Shown: one piece after another, positions 1 through 4,661 of the stretch
Numbering within the stretch: position 1 is the stretch's first letter
Layout: each line of letters starts with the position of its first letter
NCBI GenBank assembly: GCA_018400055.1
Contig: JAGYNK010000057.1
Span: forward strand, 1 to 10,810
Source: Candidatus Moraniibacteriota bacterium
GTDB lineage: Bacteria; Patescibacteriota; Minisyncoccia; Moranbacterales; UBA9337
Length of the DNA stretch: 10,810 nucleotides
Direction: 5' to 3'
Made by a program: the position numbers and the translations under genes
Notes under the pieces: model-generated
Told to the model about the DNA's origin: nothing
What the model saw: only the letters and a program-made list of their open reading frames with translations
Database searches by the model: none

Positions 1-2
1 AA

Positions 3-140
3 AAGGAAGTAATAAAACTAAGACAATACCGCGTAAAAATTGAAGAATTGGATTTTGACAGGAAAAAATTATCGGAAGGGCAGCCTTTTGAAGATAAAAT
101 ATTTGAATGGAAAGATATTGTGGAAAAAAAGAAAGATTAA
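3..140 (+). CDS. C-terminal end of an unrecognised protein (5' truncated by window edge)
   Basis: An open frame runs in from the left edge and stops at TAA 138-140, giving 45 visible residues. It begins KEVIKLRQYR and ends DIVEKKKD. The tail is highly charged (many Lys and Glu), with one aromatic stretch, KIFEWKDIV, that could be an amphipathic helix. Codon use (AAA, GAA, ATT) matches the neighbouring genes and no stop interrupts the frame, so it is probably the end of a real gene. Too little is visible to assign a family. The gene ends 73 bases before the ferredoxin, in the same direction. Confidence 0.6.
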   Translation, partial: KEVIKLRQYRVKIEELDFDRKKLSEGQPFEDKIFEWKDIVEKKKD

Positions 141-162
141 TGCAATTTTTTTAAGTTGATTC

Positions 163-191
163 TTAAACTAATTAAGTTGAATATTTATAAT
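163..191 (+). promoter_or_regulatory. Probable promoter of the ferredoxin gene
   Basis: A perfect -10 hexamer TATAAT lies at 186-191, 22 bases before the ferredoxin ATG. Seventeen bases upstream is only a weak -35 (TTAAAC, 163-168, 3 of 6). Transcription would start near 198, leaving a leader of about 16 bases with no Shine-Dalgarno motif. The 9-mer TTAAGTTGA occurs at 151-159 and 172-180 just upstream and again at 482-490; its meaning is unknown. Confidence 0.4.
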
Positions 192-213
192 TTAAAATTA
201 AAATATATAAAGT

Positions 214-417
214 ATGTCAAAAGTAAAAGTAAATGAGGATCTTTGCATCGGATGCGGAGTTTGCGAGTCGCTTTGCCCCAATGTTTTTAAGTTGGAAAAC
301 GGAAAAGCCAAGGTTATTGCCGAGGAATGCGGAGAATGTGATTGTCAAGAAGCAATAAACAGCTGTTCAGCCAACGCTATTTCTTTTGAAGAACAATCCG
401 AGCAAACAAACTTATAG
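214..417 (+). CDS. Single-cluster [4Fe-4S] ferredoxin
   Basis: This 67-residue soluble electron carrier starts at ATG 214. It matches the short Thermotoga-type monocluster ferredoxins: CIGCGVCESLCP near the N-terminus and a distal Cys51 before ANAI. Cys11, Cys14, Cys17 and Cys51 are the expected [4Fe-4S] ligands. Cys21 is at the position that in Thermotoga ferredoxin forms a disulfide with a mid-chain Cys; the partner here is probably Cys44. Cys39 and Cys42 are additional, giving an unusual CGECDC cluster at 39-44. The distal Cys51 is followed by Ser instead of the usual Pro. It probably passes low-potential electrons to cytosolic enzymes, but no partner enzyme lies in the window. There is no Shine-Dalgarno; a TATAAT box lies just upstream. 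Family assignment is secure; the physiological role is not. Confidence 0.93.
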   Translation: MSKVKVNEDLCIGCGVCESLCPNVFKLENGKAKVIAEECGECDCQEAINSCSANAISFEEQSEQTNL

Positions 418-742
418 ATGAGCTTTTTTAGAAATAAAAATATCTGGTATCTAAAAATTCCGGTTTTTTTAGTTGTATTTTTTAAGTTGAGTAGTAATAG
501 CTTCCGGCGTTATTTAAATTTTTCCTTTGTGTCTTTCCGGAAAATTTAGGGACAATAAGAAGAGGCGATTGAAAAAATAAATAATGTTGCAAAATCTTAA
601 AGTCAGACTTAATCAAGGGATAATCTGTGTTTTGCATATTATATAAAGTTTATACGTAATATTAAATATAATTGGATTTTATTTTTTGATTTTTTAAGTG
701 TTTTTTTATTATCATTCACAATATTAAATTAGATAATTATTT

Positions 743-748
743 TATAAT
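743..748 (+). promoter_or_regulatory. Probable -10 box of the htrA promoter
   Basis: A perfect TATAAT lies 97 bases before the htrA start. The best -35-like match, TTCACA (715-720), is 22 bases away, too far for a standard sigma-70 spacer, so the -35 is weak or absent. A transcript starting near 755 would carry a leader of about 90 bases containing the inverted repeat at 779-817. Confidence 0.35.
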
Positions 749-778
749 CTAAAATATAACAAGAGTTAAAATTAAGCG

Positions 779-817
779 CTGTTCACTCTGAAAAAATAAG
801 CTTGGGAGAGCGAACAG
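779..817 (+). promoter_or_regulatory. Imperfect 11-bp inverted repeat in the htrA leader
   Basis: CTGTTCACTCT (779-789) pairs with AGAGCGAACAG (807-817), with one mismatch in 11 and a 17-base loop. It ends 27 bases before the htrA ATG. No T-run follows, so it is not a terminator. It could be an operator or an RNA stem controlling the protease. It does not match the CIRCE element, which has TTAGCACTC arms and a 9-base spacer. Confidence 0.4.
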
Positions 818-844
818 AATTAATTCTTAACTTATTATTTTAAA

Positions 845-2149
845 ATGGAAATTAAAAATGAAAAAAATAACAATACAGTAAAGACTGAAGTAAAAGAAAA
901 AATAGAAAATGAAACAAAAACAGGAATTTCTAAAAAAAATATAACAGTTATAATAATACTAACTATTTTTTTATCGTCTATTTTTGGATCCGTTTTTGGC
1001 TTTATTTCAAGCCAAAATTCCGATATTTTTCTTGAAAAAATATTAAAAAGGGATAAAAAAGAAAATGATTTATTGAATGGTGACAAGCTAAAAACCGTCC
1101 AGGAAGAATCCGCCACTATTGAGGTGGTTGAAAAAGTTTCGCCTGCGGTAGTTAGTATTATTATCACTAAAGACGTTCCCAAATATAAAAGTTTTTTTGG
1201 TAATCCTTATAATGATATGGAATCTTTTTTTGACTTTTTTAACCGCGGTTGGGGAAATTTTCAGGAAGAAGAAGAAACTGAAAAGCAAAAAATAGGCGGC
1301 GGATCGGGATTCATAATTTCATCCGACGGCATAATCGTCACCAATAAGCATGTCGTGGAAGATACGGAAGCTGACTATACAGTCATTACCAATGATGAGA
1401 AAGAATACGAAGCTGAGATCTTAGCTCTTCATCCCTCTCTTGACGCAGCTATTATAAAAATCAGCGGCGATAATTTCCCCACTTTAGAATTGGGAAATTC
1501 AGATGAGTTGAAAGTGGGGCAAACGGCTATTGCCATCGGAAATTCGCTGGGAGAATTTTCCAACAGCGTAAGCCGAGGAATTATCTCCGGATTAAAAAGG
1601 GAATTAGTAGCCGGTTCCGGTTGGGGAAAGACGGAATATTTATCCAATATTATTCAAACTGACGCAGCAATAAATTCAGGAAATTCCGGTGGTCCGCTTT
1701 TGGATATAAGCGGAAAAGTTATCGGTATAAATGTAGCTATGGCGCAAGGAGCGGAAAATATCGGATTCGCTCTCCCTATAAACGAGATTAAGAAAAGTAT
1801 TCAACAAGTAAAAGAGAAAGGAGAAATATCCATACCTTTTTTGGGAATACGCTATATTATCATAAACGAAGCATTACAAGAAGAGAATGATTTGCCATTT
1901 GATTATGGCGCTTTGGTTTTGCGAGGAGATAAAATAACCGAATTGGCAGTGGTTCCGGGCTCTCCGGCCGATAAAGCCGATATCGTAGAAAATGATATAA
2001 TTCTTGAAATAAACGGGGAAAAGATTACCGAAAAAAGCCAGCTGAGCAGCCTCATCATCAAATACAGTGTTGGTGATGAAGTAACTTTAAAAGTCTGGCA
2101 CAAAGGAGAAGAGAAAGAAGTGAAAGTAAAATTGGAAGAAAAGAAATAA
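845..2149 (+). CDS. htrA: Membrane-anchored HtrA/DegP-family serine protease
   Basis: This 434-residue S1C protease degrades or refolds damaged proteins outside the membrane. A charged cytosolic N-terminus (1-31) is followed by one membrane segment (about 33-55), a linker, a trypsin-like domain (about 90-320) and one PDZ domain (about 329-428). The catalytic triad is complete: His169 in TNKHVV, Asp200 in LDAAIIKI, and Ser281 in GNSGGPL, whose surroundings also form the oxyanion hole. The single PDZ resembles DegS or Gram-positive HtrA, not two-PDZ DegP. An acidic loop lies at 139-147 before the protease core. There is no Shine-Dalgarno before ATG 845. The gene converges on the ZIP gene with an 8-base gap. 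A catalytically dead paralogue lies at 8164-9315. Confidence 0.95.
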   Translation: MEIKNEKNNNTVKTEVKEKIENETKTGISKKNITVIIILTIFLSSIFGSVFGFISSQNSDIFLEKILKRDKKENDLLNGDKLKTVQEESATIEVVEKVSPAVVSIIITKDVPKYKSFFGNPYNDMESFFDFFNRGWGNFQEEEETEKQKIGGGSGFIISSDGIIVTNKHVVEDTEADYTVITNDEKEYEAEILALHPSLDAAIIKISGDNFPTLELGNSDELKVGQTAIAIGNSLGEFSNSVSRGIISGLKRELVAGSGWGKTEYLSNIIQTDAAINSGNSGGPLLDISGKVIGINVAMAQGAENIGFALPINEIKKSIQQVKEKGEISIPFLGIRYIIINEALQEENDLPFDYGALVLRGDKITELAVVPGSPADKADIVENDIILEINGEKITEKSQLSSLIIKYSVGDEVTLKVWHKGEEKEVKVKLEEKK

Positions 2150-2157
2150 GAAAACTT

Positions 2158-2883
2158 TTAAATAATTTTTGTCAGCACAATAAAGAAGGCGAGTGCCACT
2201 CCGGCTAAAAATGCCCAAGTAGACTTTTTTTTGCTGTGTTCTTGAGCCTCAGGCAATAAGTGAGAAGCTGAAATATAAATCAAAACGCCTGTAACAAAAC
2301 CGAGGGCTAATCCCAAAAAAGAACTATTTAATCTACTTACAAAAGGATAAGCTACGAAAGCGCCTACGGGCGTGGTAAGAGCGGCTATAAGAAAAGCGTA
2401 AAAAGCCGCCTTTTTTTTCTTTACACCTCCTTTAACCAAAACCGAAAAAGTAATTACTCCTTCCGCAAATTCATGAATCACCAAGCCTGTTCCGGCCAAG
2501 AATCCCGTAACCACGCTGGCGCTAAAAGTTATCGTGTAAATAATGCCGTCTACGAAAGAATGTATGCCTATTCCTTCTACCGCCGTTATGCCGAAAGCCA
2601 AACTTTTTTGTTTGGTTTTATATTGAACTATTTTATTGCTAAAAAACATAAATAAAAAGCCAAACAGAGCGGAAAAACCGGCATAGAAATTTTTTTCCAC
2701 AGCTTGAGGGAGAGAAAACATCAAAGGAACAGAAATCAAAACTCCGGCCGCAAAACACATAAAATATGTCTTAGCCTTCTCGGCCCACTCTTTGTTTTTG
2801 AAAATAGCCCATATTCCCAAACTATTGACCAGAGCCGATCCGATTGCAAAAATCGCAATCCAAGTGAAAGTGCTTAATTCCAT
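2158..2883 (-). CDS. ZIP-family divalent metal transporter
   Basis: This 241-residue polytopic membrane protein has about eight hydrophobic segments, the size and topology of the ZIP family, which moves Zn2+, Fe2+ or Mn2+ into the cytosol. The metal-site signatures are present: HSFVDGI in TM4 (His108, Asp112) and HEFAEGV in TM5 (His137, Glu138, Glu141). A third signature, SHLLPEAQEH (His208, Glu212, His216), lies near the C-terminus. These fit the bacterial ZupT/GufA branch. The loop after TM5 has a lysine run (KKKK, 155-158). There is no Shine-Dalgarno before the start. The 3' end lies 8 bases from the end of htrA on the other strand, so the two transcripts probably overlap. Metal specificity cannot be read from the sequence. 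Confidence 0.9.
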   Translation of the reverse strand: MELSTFTWIAIFAIGSALVNSLGIWAIFKNKEWAEKAKTYFMCFAAGVLISVPLMFSLPQAVEKNFYAGFSALFGFLFMFFSNKIVQYKTKQKSLAFGITAVEGIGIHSFVDGIIYTITFSASVVTGFLAGTGLVIHEFAEGVITFSVLVKGGVKKKKAAFYAFLIAALTTPVGAFVAYPFVSRLNSSFLGLALGFVTGVLIYISASHLLPEAQEHSKKKSTWAFLAGVALAFFIVLTKII

Positions 2884-3028
2884 ATTTTTATTTTTTATTT
2901 AATGTAAATAAATTAAAGAAATGAATTTTATTACACAATAAGGACTACAAATCTTAAGATTGAAGATTAAAAAATAAATAATGACCAAAAATGAAAAAGT
3001 AAATAAAGCGTAGAATCTGAGACACTAT

Positions 3029-3544
3029 TCATAAAAAATATTTTTCTATAATATCTTTGATTGCTTTATAACCTAGTGCCCTCCAAATAGGAGTCTTTTT
3101 AAAATAGTAAAGCTTTGATTCTTTGAGATCGCAAATAACCGGCATATAAAATTCTCTCCAGCTTCTAGTTTTTGCCAAATTCATCTTTGGTTTTTTTTCA
3201 ATAATTTTTTTTGCATCAGCCTCAACATTGAAAGAAATTAATAATATAGGAACTATTAATGGAAGTGCACATATTCCCGCTGCTTCAGCTGAGGGCAATC
3301 CTTTGCTATTTTTAAATGCATAATCAAGAGCAAGGTTTGAGAAATTTTCAATGTCAGCCTTTGTAATTTTTCTAGTTGCTCCAATCACTATGCAAAAATT
3401 CATTTTTTCATTATACCATGATAATTTGAATTTATTTTTCATAGCAGAAGTAATTTCAATTCCCATCAAATTATCTTTTTCTAGCTCAAATTCATCTCGC
3501 TTTAATTTATCCGTGATTTTATTTATATAGCTTTGCGCATCCAT
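3029..3544 (-). CDS. Conserved-looking protein of unknown function, 171 residues
   Basis: I do not recognise this family. The N-terminal part (1-45) is charged and helical. It is followed by a strand-like segment MNFCIVIGATRKIT (48-61), a helix ITKADIENFSNLALDYAF (60-77) and a GLPSAEAAG turn. One hydrophobic stretch, CALPLIVPILLISF (about 91-104), follows, too short and isolated for a clear membrane protein and possibly a buried strand pair. The C-terminal half is basic and aromatic (SWREFYMP, KLYYFKKTPIWRAL). No signal peptide or metal motif is seen. Codon use fits the host, the frame is long and clean, and it stops at TGA. It has no ribosome-binding site and lies 145 bases upstream of the ZIP gene in the same direction; a shared transcript is possible but unproven. 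Confidence 0.65.
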   Translation of the reverse strand: MDAQSYINKITDKLKRDEFELEKDNLMGIEITSAMKNKFKLSWYNEKMNFCIVIGATRKITKADIENFSNLALDYAFKNSKGLPSAEAAGICALPLIVPILLISFNVEADAKKIIEKKPKMNLAKTRSWREFYMPVICDLKESKLYYFKKTPIWRALGYKAIKDIIEKYFL

Positions 3545-3718
3545 ATTATATTGTTATTTGATTTATCTTTCTGTGTTTTTTAAAATTTTTACAAATTTTT
3601 TAACAGACTATGCTCAAGTTCGGTTATTTATTTTAATTAAATAAAAAAGCCCTTGGGATGATAGCAGTGATGATACAAAAGAAATATAGATTAAAATATA
3701 GATTTCTTTAATGAGCCT

Positions 3719-3738
3719 GCTTATTTGATTAAATAAGC
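3719..3738. repeat. Perfect 8-bp hairpin
   Basis: GCTTATTT (3719-3726) and AAATAAGC (3731-3738) are perfectly complementary around a GATT loop. No T-run follows on either strand, so a terminator is not indicated. It lies just outside the inverted-repeat block beginning at 3754. Confidence 0.5.
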
Positions 3739-3753
3739 AATATCGCCGTCACT

Positions 3754-3768
3754 AAGCTAATAGCCATA
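3754..3768 (+). repeat. Outer inverted-repeat arm, left (partner 4434-4450)
   Basis: AAGCTAATAGCCATA here corresponds, inverted, to TATGGCTATTTAAGCTT at 4434-4450. Ten bases (AATAGCCATA) match perfectly, then AAGCT after a 2-base insertion. The pair encloses both bracketed mini-genes. Confidence 0.45.
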
Positions 3769-3789
3769 AACAAAATATTTTAAGAGGGC
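3769..3789 (+). repeat. Unit A inverted-repeat arm, 3' side of the 59-residue gene
   Basis: This 21-base arm begins AACAAAATATTTTAAG and ends GGGC. It is the perfect reverse complement of 4006-4026. After one mismatch, three further bases also pair (3791-3793 with 4002-4004). It lies 12 bases beyond the stop codon of the small gene it brackets. Confidence 0.85.
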
Positions 3790-3816
3790 GGGAATAAATA
3801 TTCATGGTTTATTCCC
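3790..3816 (-). repeat. Perfect 9-bp hairpin across the stop codon of the 59-residue gene
   Basis: GGGAATAAA (3790-3798) and TTTATTCCC (3808-3816) are complementary with a 9-base loop that contains the TGA stop (3802-3804, minus strand). Read in the gene's direction it is followed by the repeat arm instead of a T-run, so termination here would be atypical. Confidence 0.55.
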
Positions 3817-3981
3817 TAAGAGCTGACCAATTTTTTTGTAAAACATGATAAATCTAATGTAATCTACCACAACTAAGAATATGCCAAATAATAGAATAAA
3901 AAACCCGCATTTAAAATATCCCGAAAATCCTACACATATTCCGAGCAAAATTATTGATATTTCTATTGTTTTAATTATCAT
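3802..3981 (-). CDS. Small two-helix membrane protein, 59 residues
   Basis: The start is set at 3981. AGGAGG lies at 3993-3988 with a 6-base spacer to this ATG, whereas an upstream in-frame ATG at 4002 has no ribosome-binding site and would bury the AGGAGG in its coding sequence. The product has two hydrophobic helices, about residues 3-21 (KTIEISIILLGICVGFSGYF) and 25-48 (around FFILLFGIFLVVV), and a basic, soluble tail KKIGQLLGNKP. No family is recognised; small membrane toxins, holin-like proteins and membrane regulators have this shape, but nothing selects among them. It is framed by perfect 21-bp inverted repeats, and the stop lies in a hairpin loop. A promoter-like pair lies upstream at 4053-4082. 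The gene is likely real because of its RBS. Confidence 0.6.
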   Translation of the reverse strand: MIIKTIEISIILLGICVGFSGYFKCGFFILLFGIFLVVVDYIRFIMFYKKIGQLLGNKP

Positions 3982-3987
3982 TTTTAT

Positions 3988-3993
3988 CCTCCT
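3988..3993 (-). promoter_or_regulatory. Consensus ribosome-binding site deciding the 3981 start
   Basis: The minus strand reads AGGAGG, 6 bases before ATG 3981. A full anti-SD match stands out because the larger genes around it have none. Confidence 0.75.
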
Positions 3994-4005
3994 GTTTTTC
4001 ATCCA

Positions 4006-4026
4006 GCCCTCTTAAAATATTTTGTT
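4006..4026 (-). repeat. Unit A inverted-repeat arm, 5' side of the 59-residue gene
   Basis: Perfect 21-base reverse complement of 3769-3789, lying 25 bases upstream of the start codon. Outside the arm, the sequence TTAAAGAACAAT (4025-4036) resembles TTAAAGAGCAAT outside the right arm of unit B (4412-4423), so similarity of the two units extends beyond the arms on this side. Confidence 0.85.
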
Positions 4027-4052
4027 AAAGAACAATAGAGTTCAGTTGAAGC

Positions 4053-4082
4053 ATAATAAAAAAAGAATTTAAGTGTGGTCAG
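4053..4082 (-). promoter_or_regulatory. Possible promoter of the 59-residue gene
   Basis: On the minus strand, CTGACC (4082-4077, 4 of 6 to TTGACA) and TATTAT (4058-4053, 5 of 6 to TATAAT) are separated by 18 bases. It lies between units A and B. A transcript starting near 4046 would include the 5' repeat arm, the RBS and the gene. Confidence 0.35.
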
Positions 4083-4084
4083 TG

Positions 4085-4105
4085 AAATAAATATTTTTAG
4101 GAAGC
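4085..4105 (+). repeat. Unit B inverted-repeat arm, 3' side of the 63-residue gene
   Basis: This 21-base arm begins AAATAAATATTTTTAG and ends GAAGC, and is the perfect reverse complement of 4389-4409. It matches the unit A arm at 15 of 21 positions in the same orientation relative to the enclosed gene. Confidence 0.85.
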
Positions 4106-4132
4106 GGGGAGTCAGAATTATCTGTTCTCCCC
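4106..4132 (-). repeat. GC-rich hairpin downstream of the 63-residue gene
   Basis: GGGGAG (4106-4111) pairs with CTCCCC (4127-4132), and inside it CAGA (4113-4116) pairs with TCTG (4121-4124) around ATTA. In the gene's direction it begins 15 bases after the stop codon and abuts the repeat arm directly. A T-run is lacking, so it may be a 3' stabilising structure or a weak terminator. Confidence 0.55.
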
Positions 4133-4147
4133 AAATTAACAATTTAC

Positions 4148-4339
4148 TTATAAAGCACCTCGCCAGTAGTGAAGAGGTCTCCATCCATCCTTTGTGTCAC
4201 GTGCACGACGTCTGATCTCCTCAAATAATTCTGGCTTTATTTTTTTCATATTCTTAAGGCGTTCATCGATATCGGGTATAATTACTGCCAATAATTGAAA
4301 ATCAGTATTATTCCCGGGTTCTTCGTTTATTTTTATCAT
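4148..4339 (-). CDS. Small charged protein of unknown function, 63 residues
   Basis: ATG 4339 is preceded by AGGAGG (4350-4345) with a 5-base spacer, extended to AAAAGGAGG, so the start is firm. The product is soluble and highly charged. It has an acidic N-terminus (MIKINEEPGNN), a hydrophobic segment FQLLAVIIPDID (14-25), a basic helix (about 26-48, LKNMKKIKPELFEEIRRRAR) and an aromatic tail DGWRPLHYWRGAL. I know no family with this pattern; a small DNA- or protein-binding regulator would be plausible from charge alone. It lies upstream of the 59-residue membrane protein, in the same direction, and is bracketed by its own 21-bp inverted repeat. A soluble charged protein paired with a small membrane protein is also the shape of some toxin-antitoxin pairs, but no direct evidence supports that here. 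Confidence 0.6.
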   Translation of the reverse strand: MIKINEEPGNNTDFQLLAVIIPDIDERLKNMKKIKPELFEEIRRRARDTKDGWRPLHYWRGAL

Positions 4340-4344
4340 TTCTT

Positions 4345-4350
4345 CCTCCT
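4345..4350 (-). promoter_or_regulatory. Consensus ribosome-binding site of the 63-residue gene
   Basis: The minus strand reads AGGAGG inside AAAAGGAGG, with a 5-base spacer to ATG 4339. Confidence 0.75.
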
Positions 4351-4388
4351 TTTGTAATTTATGGTTTTATTTTTTTTGGGTTTAGCAA

Positions 4389-4409
4389 GCTTCCTAAAAA
4401 TATTTATTT
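4389..4409 (-). repeat. Unit B inverted-repeat arm, 5' side of the 63-residue gene
   Basis: Perfect 21-base reverse complement of 4085-4105, lying 49 bases upstream of the start codon. It overlaps a near-palindrome, TAGCAAGCTTCCTA (4383-4396). Confidence 0.85.
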
Positions 4410-4661
4410 TATTAAAGAGCAATGCTTTAAGTATATGGCTATTTAAGCTTTTTATTTTTTAATAATTAACAGCTTGAATTATGCGCGAGCTCGTGATACA
4501 TTTTAATAAGACGCACTGACTGCAAGTGATAGTGTTTTGTGGTATTTTTGCTTATGCTATTTTTAATGCATATTCAGTTTAATCAATAATGCAAGGAAAT
4601 GCAAGATTTAAAAAAATTTAATTTTTACGGTCTTATTTTCAAGATTTAATTTTTAAGCTTT
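4410..4661. other. Spacer between the bracketed units and clpB
   Basis: No gene is seen on either strand. It contains the hairpin TTAAAG/CTTTAA (4412-4417 with 4425-4430), the right outer repeat arm (4434-4450) and the palindrome CGAGCTCG (4486-4493). A 12-base direct repeat ATTTAATTTTTA occurs at 4616-4627 and 4644-4655, immediately before clpB. I find no convincing promoter for clpB: AATAAT (4585-4590) could be a -10 but has no good -35. No CIRCE element is present. On the minus strand TATACT (4435-4430) could serve as a -10 for the 63-residue gene. Confidence 0.45.
4434..4450 (-). repeat. Outer inverted-repeat arm, right (partner 3754-3768)
   Basis: TATGGCTATTTAAGCTT is the inverted counterpart of 3754-3768, with 10 perfect bases plus AAGCT after a 2-base insertion. 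Confidence 0.45.

Larger units (their letters stand above)
418..844. other. 427-base spacer between ferredoxin and htrA
   Basis: There is no convincing gene here. A 43-codon frame (418-549) starts directly after the ferredoxin stop and would encode a basic, aromatic-rich peptide, but it lacks a ribosome-binding site and looks like translated AT-rich DNA. The spacer holds the palindrome TTTCCGGAAA (534-543), lying inside a 21-base segment (522-542) that recurs at the end of the window. It also holds a TATAAT box (743-748), a leader inverted repeat (779-817) and the palindrome GAATTAATTC (817-826). The rest is AT-rich and featureless to me. Confidence 0.6.
3545..3801. other. Structured spacer with several hairpins
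   Basis: No gene is visible. The spacer holds a stem AAAGAAAT/ATTTCTTT (3678-3685 with 3702-3709), overlapped by a direct repeat ATATAGATT (3684-3692 and 3696-3704). A perfect 8-bp hairpin, GCTTATTT with AAATAAGC around GATT, lies at 3719-3738. The outer arm of a long inverted repeat (3754-3768) and the left 21-base arm of unit A (3769-3789) complete it. Short complementary segments (CTCAAG 3613-3618 with CTTGGG 3652-3657; AGTGA 3666-3670 with TCACT 3749-3753) would permit a larger fold, so a non-coding RNA is possible but not shown. Confidence 0.4.

Noticed and set aside
418..549. 43-codon frame starting directly after the ferredoxin stop
   Set aside because: Adjacency is suggestive, but it has no RBS, no family resemblance, and AT-rich composition like the surrounding spacer.
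779..817. CIRCE heat-shock operator before htrA
   Set aside because: Arms and spacer length differ from TTAGCACTC-N9-GAGTGCTAA; kept only as an unnamed inverted repeat.
835..2103. Minus-strand frames across htrA
   Set aside because: They are shadows of the protease; the plus frame has clear domains and catalytic motifs.
4006..4105. Integron attC site formed by the facing arms of units A and B
   Set aside because: The two facing arms are imperfectly complementary over about 100 bases, as in attC, but the RYYYAAC and GTTRRRY core boxes are not present and each arm pairs far better with the arm across its own gene.
3999..4184. Minus-strand 61-codon frame overlapping the end of the 63-residue gene
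   Set aside because: It has no ribosome-binding site, overlaps a gene with a strong RBS in another frame, and translates the repeat arm and hairpin.
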